From Methanomicrobiales archaeon (GTDB taxonomy: Archaea; Halobacteriota; Methanomicrobia; Methanomicrobiales; Methanospirillaceae), in assembly GCA_012520015.1 (NCBI GenBank), contig JAAYPD010000326.1, forward strand, positions 1-6,938: a DNA stretch of 6,938 bases. Reading direction: 5' to 3'. Made by a program: the position numbers and the translations under genes. The stretch's first letter is position 1. Each line of letters starts with the position of its first letter. The notes under the pieces are model-generated. The model did no database searches. It had not been told where the DNA came from and worked only from the letters and a program-made list of their open reading frames with translations. This document shows, piece by piece, positions 6,274 to 6,938 of the stretch.

Positions 6274-6781
6274 ATCGGGCCGTTATATACAACCATGCAA
6301 CCGTTTGTGCCATGCAATGGCCTTGCATTACTGGAATCGAAATTAGGGGGATTTTTTCGGGTATATCACTATTGATTATTGAACAAGAAAGAAACTTGAA
6401 TTTGCCTTTAACTGCATGTTCTCCAGTATAACCATGAATCCATAAAGTGTTTATTTCGCCATAAAAATCTTCATCAGTGTAATCAAAAGCTAAAACCACA
6501 TTTTTATCTTTTAAACCAAACCGAGAACCTACTGTTTGAACCGTATCCCGATATGCCCAAACAATATCTGAAGCTTTCACCTTTTTTATCGCTAAATGAA
6601 TACTATCTGCTCTATTGCCAATAGTTTCAAGATATGAATTTGCTACCGCTGCTTTAAGCAAATCCCGATTGTATTGAAAACCGGACAATCCTTTTGCAGG
6701 GTACTCAATATTCAGTGCACGATCAACATAAATATCCAAAGTTTTTAGTGTTCTAAATAACCTACTCTGATTCAGAGTCAT
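6254..6781 (-). pseudogene. DDE transposase, ISH3-like, truncated at its C-terminus by IS21
   Basis: The ORF starts at ATG 6781 and encodes 175 residues; the first 169 are native and the last six (LNSLTV) come from the IS21 end, which supplies the stop at 6254-6256. D100 in LAFDYTDEDFYGEI is the likely first catalytic aspartate, followed by HAVKGKFKFLSCSII and PEKIPLISIPV, a pattern I recall from archaeal ISH3-like (IS4-superfamily) transposases of about 380-400 residues. The second D and the E lie beyond the cut and are absent from the other flank of IS21. Up to the cut there are no stops or shifts, so truncation looks recent compared with the decayed transposase at 2700-3543. The start overlaps the stop of the small upstream gene by ATGA, implying coupled translation. 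The exact IS family is uncertain. Confidence 0.8.
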
Positions 6782-6930
6782 TTTATTACCAAATAGACTG
6801 TTTTATCGAGATATTCTTTAGGGCAATCTACTTTTGCCCCATTCCCAAATTTTGTGACTTTTCTGACCAAGTACCCCTGGATGCCCTCAATTGTCAATTT
6901 GGTTGATGGCTCAATGTCAATGGTTCGCAT
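6778..6930 (-). CDS. Small DUF2080-like transposon-encoded protein
   Basis: A 50-residue ORF (MRTIDIEPS, LTIEGIQGYLVRKV, KFGNGAKVDCPKEYLDKTV, LVIK). The FGNGAKVxxPKEYLxK core is the pattern of DUF2080 proteins, small archaeal proteins found beside transposases. This may be an AbrB-like or DNA-binding accessory fold, which is inference. The stop TGA (6778-6780) overlaps the transposase ATG (6779-6781) in ATGA, so the two form one translational unit of the same element. The ATG at 6930 is only 8 bases from the window edge and no ribosome binding site is visible; the frame stays open to the edge, so the true start could lie further upstream. Confidence 0.75.
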   Translation of the reverse strand: MRTIDIEPSTKLTIEGIQGYLVRKVTKFGNGAKVDCPKEYLDKTVYLVIK

Positions 6931-6938
6931 AGTATATA

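Noticed and set aside
3541..6276. ATC as the IS21 target duplication
   Set aside because: Three bases can match by chance, the family makes 4-8 bp, and the flanks are from different genes.
2700..6930. Composite transposon carrying cargo between two transposase genes
   Set aside because: The two flanking transposases belong to different families, both are incomplete, and only an IS21 element lies between them.

Overview
The window reads as an accessory region of a methanogenic archaeon, most likely Methanomicrobiales and possibly Methanospirillum-like. This rests on recalled family resemblance: a DUF3782/PDDEXK-type coiled-coil protein, a small DUF2080-like protein beside a transposase, an archaeal IS1634-like transposase, GGTGA-type ribosome binding sites and T-tract terminators. 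The taxon is an inference and no search was run.

Layout: (1) 1-604, plus strand, is the 3' part of a gene for a protein with exact 42-bp (14-residue) helical repeats followed by a PD-(D/E)XK nuclease-like domain. (2) 605-837 is a convergent intergenic stretch with inverted repeats. (3) 838-2694, minus strand, is an intact 618-residue ABC exporter (fused membrane and ATPase domains). (4) About 2700-3543, minus strand, is the decayed N-terminal and middle part of an IS1634-like transposase, with two in-frame stops and one or more frameshifts. It abuts the start of the ABC gene. (5) 3544-6273 is a complete IS21-family element: terminal inverted repeats of about 73 bp with internal TTGAAC sites, an intact istA, and istB broken by a 111-bp fold-back element (5612-5722) flanked by a 7-bp direct repeat ATAATGT. 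Removing the insert plus one repeat copy restores a 248-residue IstB. (6) 6274-6930, minus strand, holds a DUF2080-like 50-residue protein that overlaps, by ATGA, the N-terminal part of a second, different DDE transposase (ISH3-like), cut at residue 169 by the IS21 end.

The right two thirds is therefore a nest of mobile elements: two unrelated transposase remnants joined by an IS21 copy, which was itself hit by a MITE-like insertion. The IS21 copy is probably no longer autonomous, because IstB is interrupted and its Walker A motif reads GATGTEKS instead of the usual GxxGxGKS. The only genes that look fully functional are the ABC exporter, istA, probably the DUF2080-like gene, and the visible part of the nuclease-like gene. 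I see no tRNA, rRNA, CRISPR array or clear new defence system. The most original object is the small fold-back element in istB.
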